The notes beneath the pieces are model-generated. The model was not told the origin of the DNA. It saw nothing but the letters and a program-made list of their open reading frames with translations, and did no database searches. This document shows positions 1 to 11,166 of a stretch of DNA of 64,000 bases, piece by piece. Both the position numbers and the translations under genes were made by a program. This stretch comes from Vitrella brassicaformis (lineage: Eukaryota > Sar > Vitrellaceae), in contig CDMY01000442.1 in NCBI GenBank assembly GCA_001179505.1, forward strand, positions 1 to 64,000, read 5' to 3'. Every line of letters begins with the position of its first letter. Positions within the stretch are counted from its first letter, which is position 1.

Positions 1-559
1 CTCCACAAAATCCACAGACCTTACGTTGCATTGACTTAATCCTTTATCCGGGACTGACCGCCCGGCAGATCCTCTCTTCACCATTCTCCCCGACTCTCTC
101 CCACCTATTCTTACAAAGACAATGCAGGAGAATGATGGTGGTTCTCTGCATGAAGCGATCGGTGGTTCATACGGCCATGCTAGGGAGGCTACAGAGAGCC
201 CTCAGAAGCCCTAGGGCCATGGCAAGTCCAGAGTGAGTGGATAGACGGACAGCCACTCACCATCAGTGTCAAAGTTCAGAAAGCCAGAGATAGAAGGCAA
301 GAGACCATCACTAAGCAGTGTTTCTGTTGGTTCAGGCAGGGGTTGTCGCAGGCAGCTGCCCCTCTCGGGCGCCCTTACTTCTGGGTTTGTCTCGTCTGCT
401 TGATCCTTTTGATCCTGGAGGCCATGCGCCGGTACCAGCCAGTTCTTTCTTTGTCTTTGCCACAGAGGCATCCCGCTCGCACCTGCAGAGGTTCCCTCCT
501 GTTCGCAGCTCAATGCCGCCGTCCACTTCCCGTCCGGTACGCCGGGCAACCAATCCATC
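1..559 (-). CDS. Possible 5' part of an unrecognised gene running off the left edge
   Basis: A candidate first exon starts at an ATG at 557-559 on the minus strand and stays open to a good donor (GATG/GTGAGT) near 260. It encodes about 100 residues beginning MDWLPGVPDGKW, with no family I recognise. A short second exon rich in histidine could follow near 130-165, and the rest would lie outside the window. Support is only an open frame, a plausible start and a splice donor. It could equally be non-coding. No domain is visible. Confidence 0.3.
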
Positions 560-2580
560 CTACACTCGCCGAGCCCTCCAATTGTTCTCACGGCTTCCCT
601 CTCAGGGAAATATTCCGTTATGACACCCCCAACTCACATGTCCCATTGTTTCGTACTGTTTTGCACTACGGAGGGCCTCCCTCCCTTTCTAGCGAAGCGT
701 TATTCATCAGAGAGGAGGATTTCGGGTGAGTCCATGCACTGAATTGAGTCACCCTGCAACAGCAAGGGCAGGTCGGAGGTGGAGGTGGACGCCACGGGGT
801 TTGAGAATATAGATGGGGTGGTTGAGGCCGTCTTTTTGCAGCAGCCCGGCCGCTACGCACCGTGAGGAATCAAGAAAGAGACACACACACCGAACGACGA
901 TTAACTGGCGTCTCTGATGGATATGTGTGTGGTGTGCTTGGCCTTTTTGTGCTGTGTCTGTCCTCTGGAGGCGGTTCCCGGGGGAGAGCAAGGGGTACGA
1001 CGGCGACTTCTGGGAAGCGGCCCCTTCCTGGCTGCGTCCAGAGATGCTGAGTGAGAACTTCGTGCCGATCGCCCAAATCGTTCACGTCGTTCATGAGCGT
1101 GAGCATGACGAAGATGGCGGCGAAGCCCCAAAGCCTCAGCCCGGGAGGCCAGTGGACCCATCTCGTTCACTGTTCGCGGTTCGTGCTGCTGTGGCTCTCT
1201 GTGCCCATGTCCTTACAACATGAACACGTCCTGTGGGGGTGCGGTGCACGGGTGGCGTCGGTGGACGTGCTGGGGTGATGAGCAACGGTTTGGCGATAGC
1301 AAGCGAAGCTGCGATAGAGGTGCCTGTGCGGTGCAGTGACTGTCGTCTGGTCCCACCGTGTCTCTCGTCTGGTCCCACCGTGTCTTTCTCTTGCTGGGAA
1401 TCAATGTGATGGATCGATCCATGTTATGTATGTTGACGGGGTGATCTGCGTGTGCGTACGCGATGGAGGAGACATGTGGAGGGTTCGCCTGCCTAGGCGC
1501 GCTGGATGGGTCGGATCCGTGTGCATCTGCATGTGCCTGTGCCTGTGTGCGACGGGATGAGATGAGATGCCGGCCGGACTATGAGACACGTGACGCGAAT
1601 CCATGCCGTGAATGCAATGCAGACGATGTTGCGTACCATTACGTACGTACGTGTGTTGCGCAACTTCACGCAGCGCAGTGCTACGCAGTGGACGGACAGT
1701 CAGGTTCACACAAATGCACACACGCAGGGAAGGACAAATGGAGATGTATATAGAGACAAACGAGGCAGCGCCAGTACAGAAAAGGGCAGGATACACTCAG
1801 CTAACACACACACAAACACACACACACAAAACACGAAAGGAAGTCGCCGCGGGAAGTTGCGGCAGCCATGCGCAGCTCTGAGTAACAGGTGCTCATGCGA
1901 TACAGACAGATGTAGAGCGCCCGCCCCTCACCCCGTCTGTCTGTCTGTCTCTCTGTCAAGCCCCGGCTTTTGGTCGCTCGGGCGGTCTGTGGCTGGAAAA
2001 TAATGCAGGCGTGCAATGGGGTGGGGACATACACAGTCGTCGGTACGATTACAGTGCCCTTCAATTGCACCCACGTCCTTTGTGCGTGTGTGTGTAGTGC
2101 AGACATGGCGTAATGGTGCCTTCCTCTCTGAGTGTGTCGCATCTATGTGACTGATCTTCGCCAGCTGCGCATTGGTCGTATCCATCCACCATCCATTACT
2201 AACTCAGCTCAGCACGCCGGCAAGTTGAACGAATTGGCAAAAGACAACGTCGGATCAGCTGAATGTCACACACGGCGTGCCAAAAGGCAGGCTGCTGGGT
2301 GTCTCCTGCCTCTGTTGTCGACTTTTGCTAGGGGTATAGCACTGCCGCGGCAGATCATCACGAACTTGGCAAAAGACAACGGCGTGCCAAAAGGCAGGCT
2401 GCTGCGTGTTCTTTCTCCTTGTCTTGTCCGCGCGGCCTCTGGACGGCTGCGAAAGGCGGACCCCCATCAGCGATTCAGCCATCCGCTGCCGGCGGCTGTA
2501 AACTTGCTGTAAACTCCTAGGGCCTCTTTGGTATTCAAACACCTCGGGGCGATATACGCAGAGGGGGGGCGGCCTGCGTG
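560..2580. other. Mostly unassigned DNA left of the PH-domain gene
   Basis: I see no gene I can defend here. Overlapping open frames at about 900-1200 exist on both strands, one with a hydrophobic stretch (minus frame near 1060-1130, FAAIFVMLTLM), but none has a convincing exon chain. From 1400 to 2130 the DNA is dominated by TG/CA-rich simple sequence. The last 350 bases carry a direct repeat listed separately and presumably include the promoter of the next gene. Confidence 0.4.
2231..2410. repeat. Direct repeat upstream of the PH-domain gene
   Basis: The block TTGGCAAAAGACAACG occurs at about 2233 and again at about 2365. In the second copy it runs straight into GGCGTGCCAAAAGGCAGGCT. In the first copy about 25 bases separate the two halves (second half at about 2273). 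The core also has imperfect dyad symmetry (TTGGCA...TGCCAA). The copies lie 170-350 bases upstream of the start codon at 2581, so a promoter role is possible but unproven. Confidence 0.6.
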
Positions 2581-5500
2581 ATGGCACCAGGATTCCGAGA
2601 GACCGGCAACCCCGATGATCTGACGCCAGAGGAGTGGACCGAAATGCAGCAGGAAGCCGAGAAGGAGAGAGAGAAGGAGAAGGCACGCCAGGAGCAGCGT
2701 GACCGCGAGGATAGGGAGGCCGACTTACAGCCGACCCCGGCCCTCGAGTGCTTCCCGCAGCAGTTTGCTCGCCTCTATCGCTCCCGCAAGGCCATGCCCA
2801 TAGACAGACCTGAAACGCTGCCCGCACAGGTACTGTACTACGTTTGCACATGAAAGAGCACACTCAGCCACGTGATGATGTTTTTTTTTTCGTGTGTGCG
2901 GCCACACATGGATGGATGGATGGATGGTGCAATTAATAAGGTGACGGATGGGTTCCAGCACTGGCAGCCGGACGACCGGACGGGGACGATGTTCATGTAC
3001 ACGCCCGGCACGGGCATGTGGCAGGAATACTGGTTTCACCTCATAGGTGGGGGAGAGAGAAAGAGAGAAAAGAGAGGCGTCTGGTCAGATACATATAGAT
3101 AGCGGGCGGGATGTGTGTGCTGTGTTGTGCTATGTTGGGCTGTGTTGTGCTGGTCTTGGTTGCTCAGATCACTGTTTGTTCTTTGCTGAGAGCGAGGAGG
3201 CCCACTACCCGCTGGGCGTGCTGCTGGTGGACAATTGCGCCATCTGTCCGACGGACATCAACGCGCAGTGGGACCACAACACACAGACACTCGAACACGT
3301 ACGATGGGACGCACCAACGCGCACCATCACAACATACAAGAGACCAGAACACGTCTTCTCTTCTCCCCTGCCCGCCACTGCAGCCATTCGAGTATTCCTC
3401 TCCGCTAGCCCACATCGGCCTCGCCCCCCCGGCCAAGCCGCCCACACCCATCCTCCTCTGCCTCATATCAGAGGGCAAGAGGAAGCCGCTGGCCCACGAG
3501 CTGTACTGCGCGATGCGTGACGGTCAGGTGGGGGAGGAGGAGAAGGGCCGCGTCAACGACAGCATGGCGGCCACCCACGCCACGGCGACGGTCGGGCTGG
3601 AGAGTTTGGCGGATGAGGGGGACGGCACGCTCGTGTGGTTGGCGTTCAGGCGGGTGGAGACTAGGTCAGATGGACCGACCGCTGGATGGATGGGTAGGGT
3701 GGATGGATGCATGGATGGGTGTGATGTGTTGTGTTGTGTTGTGTGTAGGGATTGGTGGCAGGACGAGATAGCGAATTGTAGCCGTGTGCATCAGGAGTTT
3801 GAGTGGCGGTGGCTCATCCGACTCGCCGACCAGAGATACAACCAAATGAAGGAGGTGACCAACCAACCGCGGACTTGGAGGGAAGGAAGAAATACACATG
3901 CTCACTTCCGTGTGTATCCATTTATCTGGCCAGTACGAGGATCAGGTAGCCACCCTGACGAAAGAGGTAGCTGCCCTCAAGACACAGGTGGGTCACATTT
4001 TCCCTCTCACCCATCCATCTATCCATCCATCCATCCATCCCCGGCACGTTCCTCATGTGTGTCCGTCATGAGTGTGTGCAGACGTTGCTGCCCTTCCACG
4101 ACGCTCTGACCAACCGGCAGCAGCTGGCCAAACTGGCAGAGGTCAGTGGGCGGGCTAGGCCAACAATGAAGGTCTGTGTGTGTGTATGGTTCTGCTGTTT
4201 GGCTTGGTCGTGGTCAGGCCCTCAAGACGCATGGGTTGACGCTGGATGTCGTGAGCCTCGACGAGGCCTCACCGCACCACCAGAAAAAGGATATGCAGCT
4301 GTACCCACACGCAGGTCCATACACTCACACACAGAGGGCACAGCCCTTGCTGCATCGTCTCCTTCCTTCAGGCATGTCGCTCCCCCGCCACTCGCCCGTC
4401 CACTCGGCTCACGGCACCTCGCCCGTCGAGAGTCCGCCGCAGATTCTCCCCAGCAAACAGACGCAGCTGACGCGGCCACATTTACCCACGACAAAGCCAC
4501 ACGGATCCCCCCACCTCATCAAGCCACCGAATCCTGTGCCGGCCGTCGGTCGAGTCAAGAAGGGTCCTGCTGGTGGTGCCTCCGGTGGTGGTCATGTGGG
4601 CGTGATGACGATGATGGGGGAAGGTGGGGTGCAGAGGTCCAAGACGGGCCCTGAGACTGCGGGGAGCAAGGGGCGTGCCAAGGGAGATGATACTGCTGGA
4701 CGAGGTGGGTCGATAAACAGGCCGCTAATCACGTCACCTTCTCCACCACCATGTGTGTGTCGTATGGCTGTGTCAGCTGAGGTGCCCATTGAGAGCAAGC
4801 CACTGCTCGAGGAAGCCCCCCCCTCATACACATACGAGCTGCCGAGCCTCAAGGTGCTGCAAGACTCCCAGAGCCTCCCACACCTCTCATTCAGGCGACC
4901 CACCACTACCAGCACCAGCAACACTGCTGCCAGGGACGAGCAGGAGCCCTCAACCGGCATAGAGGAGACACTGGGCGGGGCCGAGGGAGAGACGGAGGAC
5001 AGAGAGGAGGAGGGGGCTGACGCCACGTCGACCAAGCCCCACAAGGAGACACATCTGATCACCGTGCAGCACAAACACCACCCGCCGGCGGTGCCACACA
5101 GCAAGCCCAAGAAGCCCAACGTGATGCCACGGGGCCACGGCCACCCCGCCGACGTGCACGTCACCCCATCGCACCTCCCTACAGACCGTTTTAGCATACC
5201 CCCCTCCTCCATCAGCAGCAACAGCAAGGGCGGGCCAGGGGCGGCGGCGGCGGCGGCGAGCATCAGCAGCAGCTCCCGCCTTCATGCAGGCCTGGCACCC
5301 ACTGTGCCCCCCTTACCCAGATCAGAGCTAATAGCACGGGCCGAGAAGGTGCTGGGTCAGCAGGGGGTGAGGCCCAAGGGATCGCTGGTAGGTGGTGTTG
5401 GTGTGGGCAGCGGGAGCAGCGCTAGAGAGGGTATCCATGCTTTTGTGGGGGCGGTGGGGGAGGTGGGCCGGGGGCTGACTGCGAAGGCTTACGGCATTCT

Positions 5501-5747
5501 GCCGCAGAGGCCGCTGCCCTCGCAGCCTCTACGGATGGGGCTCGAGGGGCGCAACGACACACCCACTAGCACTACCCAGGTACACGCGCCAGTGAATGCA
5601 GCAGGATCAGGTGTGTGTGGATGTGTCTGTGTGTGGATATGTGTGTGCGTGTGTTTCTCAGTTGCATCACCGTGTGCACGGCACACCTGGCGGGAGCCAT
5701 CGCGATATCAAGAAACTATGACTGACATGACTGATACGACCCATTAA
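2581..5747 (+). CDS. PH-domain protein with coiled coil and long disordered tail
   Basis: This is a multi-exon gene starting at the ATG at 2581; a GTG just before it is not needed. The N-terminus (about 80 residues) is acidic and charged. Next comes a pleckstrin-homology-type domain: exons join to read YWFHLIDHCLFFAESEEAHY, then GVLLVDNCAICP, which follows the PH pattern of a core Trp, a strand ending in a displayed ligand loop, and a paired strand. The PH C-terminal helix is visible as LAFRRVETR joined to DWWQDEIANCS (exons near 3600-3780). A short coiled coil (YEDQVATLTKEVAALKTQ, about 3940) follows, then several hundred Pro/Ser/Thr-rich residues with no domain, ending in TAA at 5745-5747. 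A small intron of about 50 bases (5611-5661) is possible near the end. PH domains usually bind phosphoinositides or proteins at membranes; the ligand cannot be read here. Exon boundaries are by eye. Confidence 0.8.
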
Positions 5748-6103
5748 TCAGCGGATGGGCGGATGTTTAGCCCAGGGTGGGGAGAGTAGTGCTTTCGTGG
5801 TGTGCACGATTGACTGACTTGCATATCGGAGTGGGGGTGAGGATTCGGAGGGGAAGGGACTTGGTGTGTGTACCGTAGCTAGCTAGATCAATTAACGGAT
5901 ACATCCATACATATGGGCGGATGCATGCATACAGTCACCTCACCGTCACCACCGACTCACTCGCGCCTGCACAAAGGCACTTGCTATCGACACAGACAAG
6001 GTGGTAGTCCGGGGGCTCACCCATCGACGAAGCGCAGAACGACAACAACATTGAGACGGTAGAGGTCACCAACACACAGACAGGGTCTCGTGCGGCCGTT
6101 CCA
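5748..6103. other. Intergenic, convergent gene ends
   Basis: These 3' flanks lie between the PH-domain gene (+) and the RS-rich gene (-). The stretch contains short GGATG-type repeats and no open frame worth reporting. It probably includes both 3' UTRs. Confidence 0.5.
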
Positions 6104-6866
6104 TCAGCGCAGAGCTTGTCGCTGCCTCTCCCTCTCCCTCCCCTCATCCTCATCGCCCGCCCCCGTCAGGTGTGCCGTCATCAGCCGCACCTTCCGCCCA
6201 CTCTTGTCGATGGTGTCCAGCTTCTCCTGCGCCTTCTTGACCTCGTCGCGGTCCATGCGGTCGTTGGTGCGCACGTGGCTCTCCAGCAACGCCCCCAAAC
6301 AAGAGGTATTCGGACGCAGCATCTGAATGAATGAGCTCACAGACAGCAAACCAAGGAAACGGTGAGGAAACAAACTGACTGGTGCGTAAGTGTCGTTGGC
6401 GTACCCGATTAGACGGTAAGGGTCTCTCCTTCTTCTCGTGCCTCCTACCTGCACACACACACAATCACACACAACGCGCACAGGCACATGCAGGCGCAAT
6501 TCATGCGCTCTGCGTGTGGTGCTTCCGTGATCTCACCCCACCTGGCCTTTCCCGTCTCCTGTCATCGTCTTCCAGAGACCTCGAACGTGACCTCGAGCGC
6601 CTCCTGTAGTGTCCCCGTCCCTTGACCTCCCTCCTCCGCCCTTCATCACCCGATGATGATGAGCTCGAGCTGCCGCTGCTGTCACTCGACGAGTGCCGCC
6701 TTCGAGCGCCGCGGCCGCGGCCGTCATTGTCCGAGTCGTCAGAGGTGTAGCGGGGAGGCTTGTGTGGTCCGGCATCTGCATCGCCTGACTTGGATGATGG
6801 TTTCTTCCCATCGTCACGGTCAATGTAGACATGGCGAGCGCTCTCGGATCTGTTCACGTCCACCAT
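6104..6866 (-). CDS. Arg/Ser-rich small protein, possible splicing-associated factor
   Basis: Two exons are visible. Exon 1 starts at ATG 6866 and runs to a donor near 6539. It begins MVDVNRSESARHVYIDRDD and becomes strongly Ser/Arg/Asp rich, with a serine run and an alternating tract (RRRSRSRSRSLEDDDRRRER). Exon 2 starts near 6323 and encodes a compact part containing RMDRDEVKKAQEKLDTIDKS and RKVRLMTAHLTGAGDEDE, then a charged tail ending at TGA 6104-6106. RS dipeptide tracts are typical of nuclear proteins that contact the splicing machinery, but no RRM or other RNA-binding fold is seen, so the role is inference. Total length is about 180 residues. It is head-to-head with the Pro/Gln-rich gene. 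Confidence 0.7.
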
Positions 6867-7054
6867 CTTGGGAGAAACGTCGAAGCAGCAGCAGCGGTTT
6901 CAGGGAGCACCCTAGAACAAAAGCGAGCTCGAAGGTCTGGAAGCCAAGCTCTGGAAGAGGAGAGGCAGCCGAAGGCCAGAAGAGGAATGGCCTTTTAACT
7001 AAGCGAGTGCTGCTCCCCGTCCCTGTCCTTTGGCTCTTGTATGTTGGGAGATCA
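6867..7054. promoter_or_regulatory. Divergent promoter spacer, RS-rich / Pro-Gln-rich genes
   Basis: Only 188 bases separate the two opposed start codons. The spacer holds a short CAG run and no TG or GATG microsatellite. No TATA-like box is convincing. A shared bidirectional promoter is inferred from the geometry alone. Confidence 0.45.
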
Positions 7055-8355
7055 ATGTCGGTGCCTCAAAGTGCGCACAACGGAGGGTACGCACAGCCGC
7101 CGCGTCCTGGAGAGATGGCCAACCCCATGACGACAGCCTACCCGCAGCATCACCATCCCCAGCAGCTGATGTCCTATCCCCTCACTCACGCACACCACCC
7201 CTCCAACCAGCAGCAGCAGCCAGCCTACCCACACCCACAGCCACAACCGCACCCATACCCGACCAGCGAGATGGCAGGGCCAGGAGGGGGGTTCGCCGGC
7301 TACCCAGGCACAGCAATGGACATGCGAGGTGCCCCTCCCGGCGGTGTCACAGGAGGAGGCGGTCAAGGACAGCCCTTGAACCACTACCCGGCAGGCTCGC
7401 CGCCACCCAACGCCACCGCCACGGCTGCCATGCCTGGCGGTCCCCCAGCCGTGGTCATGTACCCGCCCACGGCCGCCATCCAGATGGGTGGCCACGGCCA
7501 GCCGGGCGGACCACCTACCTCAGCGACCATCCCGGCACACCTGCTCAACCAGGTGCAGCAGATGCAGCACATGCAGCTGCTGCACCAGGCCATCGCCGCA
7601 TCGGCAGCAGCGGCGGGCATGCCCCTGCCGCCCAACGCCAACATGCTGCAGGCGGCCAGCGTGCTCCAGCAGCAGCAGATGATGGAGCAGATGGGCATAC
7701 CACAGCCACCGGCCACAGGAGGAGCAACATCGGCGGCAGTCCTACCGCCACCAGCCGAGTACACGAGCCTGCGCGAGGGGAGGCGGCCGGTCGTCAAGCA
7801 GCAGGCAACCAAGAGGGACAGCAGCGACAGGGGTGTGGGGCCGGGAGAGACGATGCCCAACGGCAACGGCAGTATGTGTAACGGCGAGGGGGACAGTGGT
7901 TTGTTGAGTGTGGTGTTGGACGGGCTGATGGCGCAGATCGCCAAGGAGCCCGTCGACAAACCCGACATAAGGTGGCCCTCAGAGGGGGACCACCCCGACG
8001 CATTCCCGGTAGGTAGGCCCTCATTCTATCTGTCTGTCTGTCACAGTATGGACGCCAAGCCTCATGGAATGTCCGTCTGTCTGTCTGTCTGTCTGTCATG
8101 TTGTGTTGTAGGTGCGTAACATATTTGGTGAGATTCCCGAGGGGGTGTTGGGGACATATCTCGGCACCATTCAGGTGAGCCAGTGAGCTCTGAGAGCATC
8201 TTATTTACTTACATAGACGGACGTTATGGTGTGTGTCGTGTCCACCCACCCAGGGTTTCCCCATCACAACCACGGGCATGCCGCCACCCCACCAGCTGCC
8301 GCAAGGAGGAGTGGCGCCACCGCCGCATGGCCACCACGGGGGACCAAACGCATGA
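7055..8355 (+). CDS. Pro/Gln/His/Gly-rich protein of unknown function
   Basis: Three exons run from ATG 7055 to TGA 8353-8355. The large first exon (to about 8009) is low complexity: His-Pro-Gln repeats, PGGP-type segments and an Ala/Gln/Met-rich helix-like stretch (QVQQMQHMQLLHQAIAAS). A short conserved-looking module follows: a hydrophobic segment (LLSVVLDGLMAQIAKEP), then across the next exon VRNIFGEIPEGVLGTYLGTI. The last exon returns to Pro/His/Gly (GFPITTTGMPPPHQLP). Such composition is common in RNA-binding, P-body or transcription-associated scaffolds, but no named domain is present and I assign no function. The exon joins at about 8112 and 8254 are supported by frame and by composition continuing past the intron. 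Confidence 0.75.
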
Positions 8356-10378
8356 CGGAAGGACCGATCAGTGCAGGCAGGCAGGCAGGCAGACCAAGCC
8401 AATAAGGCGAGACGAGGCGAGAGGATGCGTGTGTGATAATGATGGATGGATGGATGGATGCCGCTGATGTGGGCAGGCGAGGATTGTTTTCAGAGTGCGT
8501 GTGAGTGAGAAAGGGGGCGGGAGACTGTGGGGCAGGCAGGTAGGCAGGCTGGTTGGTTGTCTCTGGTGAAAGCATGCACACATCACCGTTGTGCGTGCCT
8601 TCGCTCGCTCGCCCGACCGACCGACCGACTTACTCGGCTCTCTTCTGCTAACTTCCAGACAGCAGCTGTTTGTGTGCCTGAGCGGCAGGCAGTGTGACTG
8701 TGTGACTGTGTCGTTCGGTGCGTGGGTGTGAGTCCGTGAGTGCATGCTCTTATGAGTGAGTGGTATGTGCGTGTGGACAGTGGCGAATCTGTTGATGCTG
8801 GTATGTACGGGAATTAGCTACCTTACGCATGAGATGGATGGATGGATGGATGGCGACGTTTTGACGTATGTGTTTCTGACTCATTCCTGCGTCCCTTTGT
8901 GAGTGAGTGTTTGGGAGGTGTGGTGGGCTGGCTCTCCTGGCCTTTTGTCCCCTGGCGGTCTGCGTGTGGCTTGATGGATGGATGGATGGATTGAAATTGT
9001 GCATGGTGCGTGCGTACATTTGTTGCTCTCTCTCCCTCTCTCTCTGTGGGTCGCTGGATGGGCCGATGGGCGTACACATAAGAATCCCCACTACCCCTAC
9101 TTACTTACACACAGACAGACAGACATACATACACGCACGCAAGCACCGTACACACCACACGTGCATCCGCATGTGCCCCCCATGGGATGTACCTACCTAC
9201 CATCCAGAGCAGAAAGACATGACTGATTCTATTCGGGTGTCTGTCTGTGTGTCTGCATCTGCCTGCCGGTGTGGCGTGCAATTCCCCGGCTTGCGTGGCC
9301 GGCCCCGTCCCGTGAGAGAGAATGTTTGGTGCCCCGTGCATGCCATGGGCATGGCATGCTTCTTGCTTGCTCGCTTCTATGACGTACCAAAACAACCCTA
9401 CTTACGAATGGCTGGGCTGGGCTGGCTTGACCTACCTACCTGGCTGGGTGTGCGTGTGGGTGTGGGTGTGGGTGCTGCTGTAGAGTACACACATCACGCT
9501 CCTCTCGTCTACACACATGACTTTTTCCACGTCGTGGCTGGCCGAGGTGGGTGAGTGCGGGAAGGGGAGGAAAGCAAGCAAGGTGAGCCAGGTTCGATTT
9601 ATGTCACCCCGCCCGCCTACCCACCAGCCCACACTCATCATATCAGCACAGCCACCCTCGCTTCTTTTCCGCGTGTGTGTGTCGTCGCTGTCTGGCCGGC
9701 TGACCGATCGCTCGACACAATCGCATGAGTGAGTGGCATGGTCCGACCCACCCCCGATTGTACGCCTGGCTGTTGTCTGTCTGTCTGTCTGTCTGGTAAC
9801 CAGCCCCCCCTGTGCTGTCCTCCTTGCTTACCCCGCTGCGACTCTTTTTCCCCAACTGCCTGCCTGCCTGTCTGCCTGTCTGCCTATCTGGAGGTCTTTT
9901 TCCGCAGAAGACCACTCACTCACTCCTCGCCCACTGTCTGAGTCATTCACTCACTGACTGGATGCTGGTACTGACTCTTGCTTGCTTGAAGGAACGAACG
10001 GCGTGTATTCTGTATATATTGCAGCAACACTGATGGATGGATGGATGGATCGGTGGATCGGTGGAAAGGGCCTTCATTTCTCGCTCTGGTGTGTGACTGT
10101 TGGCTTCGCTGGTGGTCAGTGTAGGGAGCGGTGAAGATGGTGAGGATGGCCAGCATCTGGACGGCCGGCGGGGTGGCTGGCTGGCTGGCTGGCTGGCCGA
10201 TCAACGAAGAAGGAGAGGAGGAAGGCGTTTGTGTGTGTTTGTGTCTGTCTCTCTTCTCATCCAAGTCAGCACACGATGGCACGGCAGACGGGCGGCAGAC
10301 GGGCAGACTGTCTATGCATGAGCTAACGATTGGTGCGTGCGTCTGCCTTCCTGCCTCGCTGCCTGCGCCACCTACCAA

Positions 10379-10402
10379 TGTGTGTGTGTGTGTGTGTGTG
10401 TC
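10379..10402. repeat. (TG)n microsatellite
   Basis: This is an uninterrupted TG dinucleotide run of about 24 bases in intergenic DNA, followed by a CT/TG-rich stretch. Confidence 0.9.
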
Positions 10403-10733
10403 TTTCTGTGTGTCTTTCTTCCGTGTGCTGTCTGTCCTGTGCTGCGCCGTGGACGGATGATGGGATGGGAAAGACAGACAAAGTGTGCCCAGCCCACCTG
10501 AGTGAGAGCATTCATTCATGTGTGCACAGTGTGTGAATGAATGAATGAATGAATGTGTTTTGTTGTTGTTGTTGATCATCGACGCGTGTTGGAATGCCTC
10601 CTCCCCTCCCTTGATCCCTTCGTCCCATCCCCTGCTTACGCGTGACGTGACACGTGTGTTCGTGTGTGCATTGACTGCAATGCATTGCATTCATGAAAAG
10701 CGATCTGACTGTCTCTCTGTCTGCTTGACAAGA

Positions 10734-11084
10734 CTTTCAGTAGCTGCGTTGGGTTCGAACTCGGGACAATTCGGATCACGCCACGAACTCCTCCGCCACT
10801 CAGATAACCGGTCTGAGCCGTAAGGTGCGCACTTCACCGCACTGACCCTGCTCAAACGTCAGGCCTCCTCACATTTGCACCTTCTGGCTCTCACCCAGTT
10901 GGCACATGCAAGTGGCTGACCTGCCCTCGAAACCCCTTCCGTACCATCCTCAAACACTCAACTCGGCCCCGACCCTGTGGCGGTATTGACTCGAGTGGCG
11001 CTTTCAGTAGCTGCGTTGGGTTCGAACTCGGGACAATTCGGATCACGACACGAACTCCTCAAACGTCAGGCCTCCTCACATTTT
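10734..11084. repeat. Duplicated element with a 60-base indel between copies
   Basis: Copy 1 is 10734-10877 and copy 2 is 11001-11084. Both open with CTTTCAGTAGCTGCGTTGGG, share the palindromic TTCGAA core inside GGGTTCGAACTCGGG, continue through GGACAATTCGGATCACG, and end with AAACGTCAGGCCTCCTCACA. Copy 1 carries 60 extra bases (10794-10853) that are absent from copy 2; the break lies between short CTC repeats. The shared part is almost identical (one clear mismatch, CGCCAC versus CGACAC), so the duplication is recent. The minus strand reads AGTTCGAACCC, close to a pol III B box, but the flanks do not fold as a tRNA. Confidence 0.8.
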
Positions 11085-11166
11085 ATGAGCAAGGGGACGC
11101 CCCCATGTCTGTTTGAGACGCTGCGAGCTTCAAGTTGACTCGACAAAAAGAGGTTCTGACGGAAAG

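Larger units (their letters stand above)
8356..11166. other. Long intergenic region rich in microsatellites
   Basis: I find no credible gene in these 2.8 kb. The DNA is patched with (GATG)n near 8440, 8830, 8975 and 10035, (CTGT)n near 9775, (TG)n near 10379, (GAAT)n near 10537 and various GGCA/GGCT runs. Open frames here come from repeat tracts without stops. The right third carries a duplicated element (10734-11084). The last 80 bases presumably include the ferlin promoter. Confidence 0.6.

Noticed and set aside
900-1200. Hydrophobic minus-strand frame as a membrane-protein exon
   Set aside because: No start, no convincing splice partner and an equally open plus strand; left as unassigned DNA.
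4176-4400. Continuous reading through the PH gene's 4170-4380 region without introns
   Set aside because: The open frame includes TG- and CA-rich intron sequence with GT and AG boundaries; the protein is more coherent with these removed.
4592-5263. 223-codon open frame antisense to the PH gene
   Set aside because: It lies opposite a long low-complexity GC-rich exon; the plus strand has the start, splice sites and domain continuity.
9947-10690. 247-codon open frame in intergenic DNA
   Set aside because: It runs through TG, CTGT and GAAT repeats, so it has no stops for compositional reasons; His/Thr/Ser repeats only, no domain.
10734-10830. tRNA gene suggested by TTCGAA B-box-like core
   Set aside because: On either strand the stem around the TTCGAAC loop has mismatches at two or more positions, and no acceptor stem pairs across the unit.
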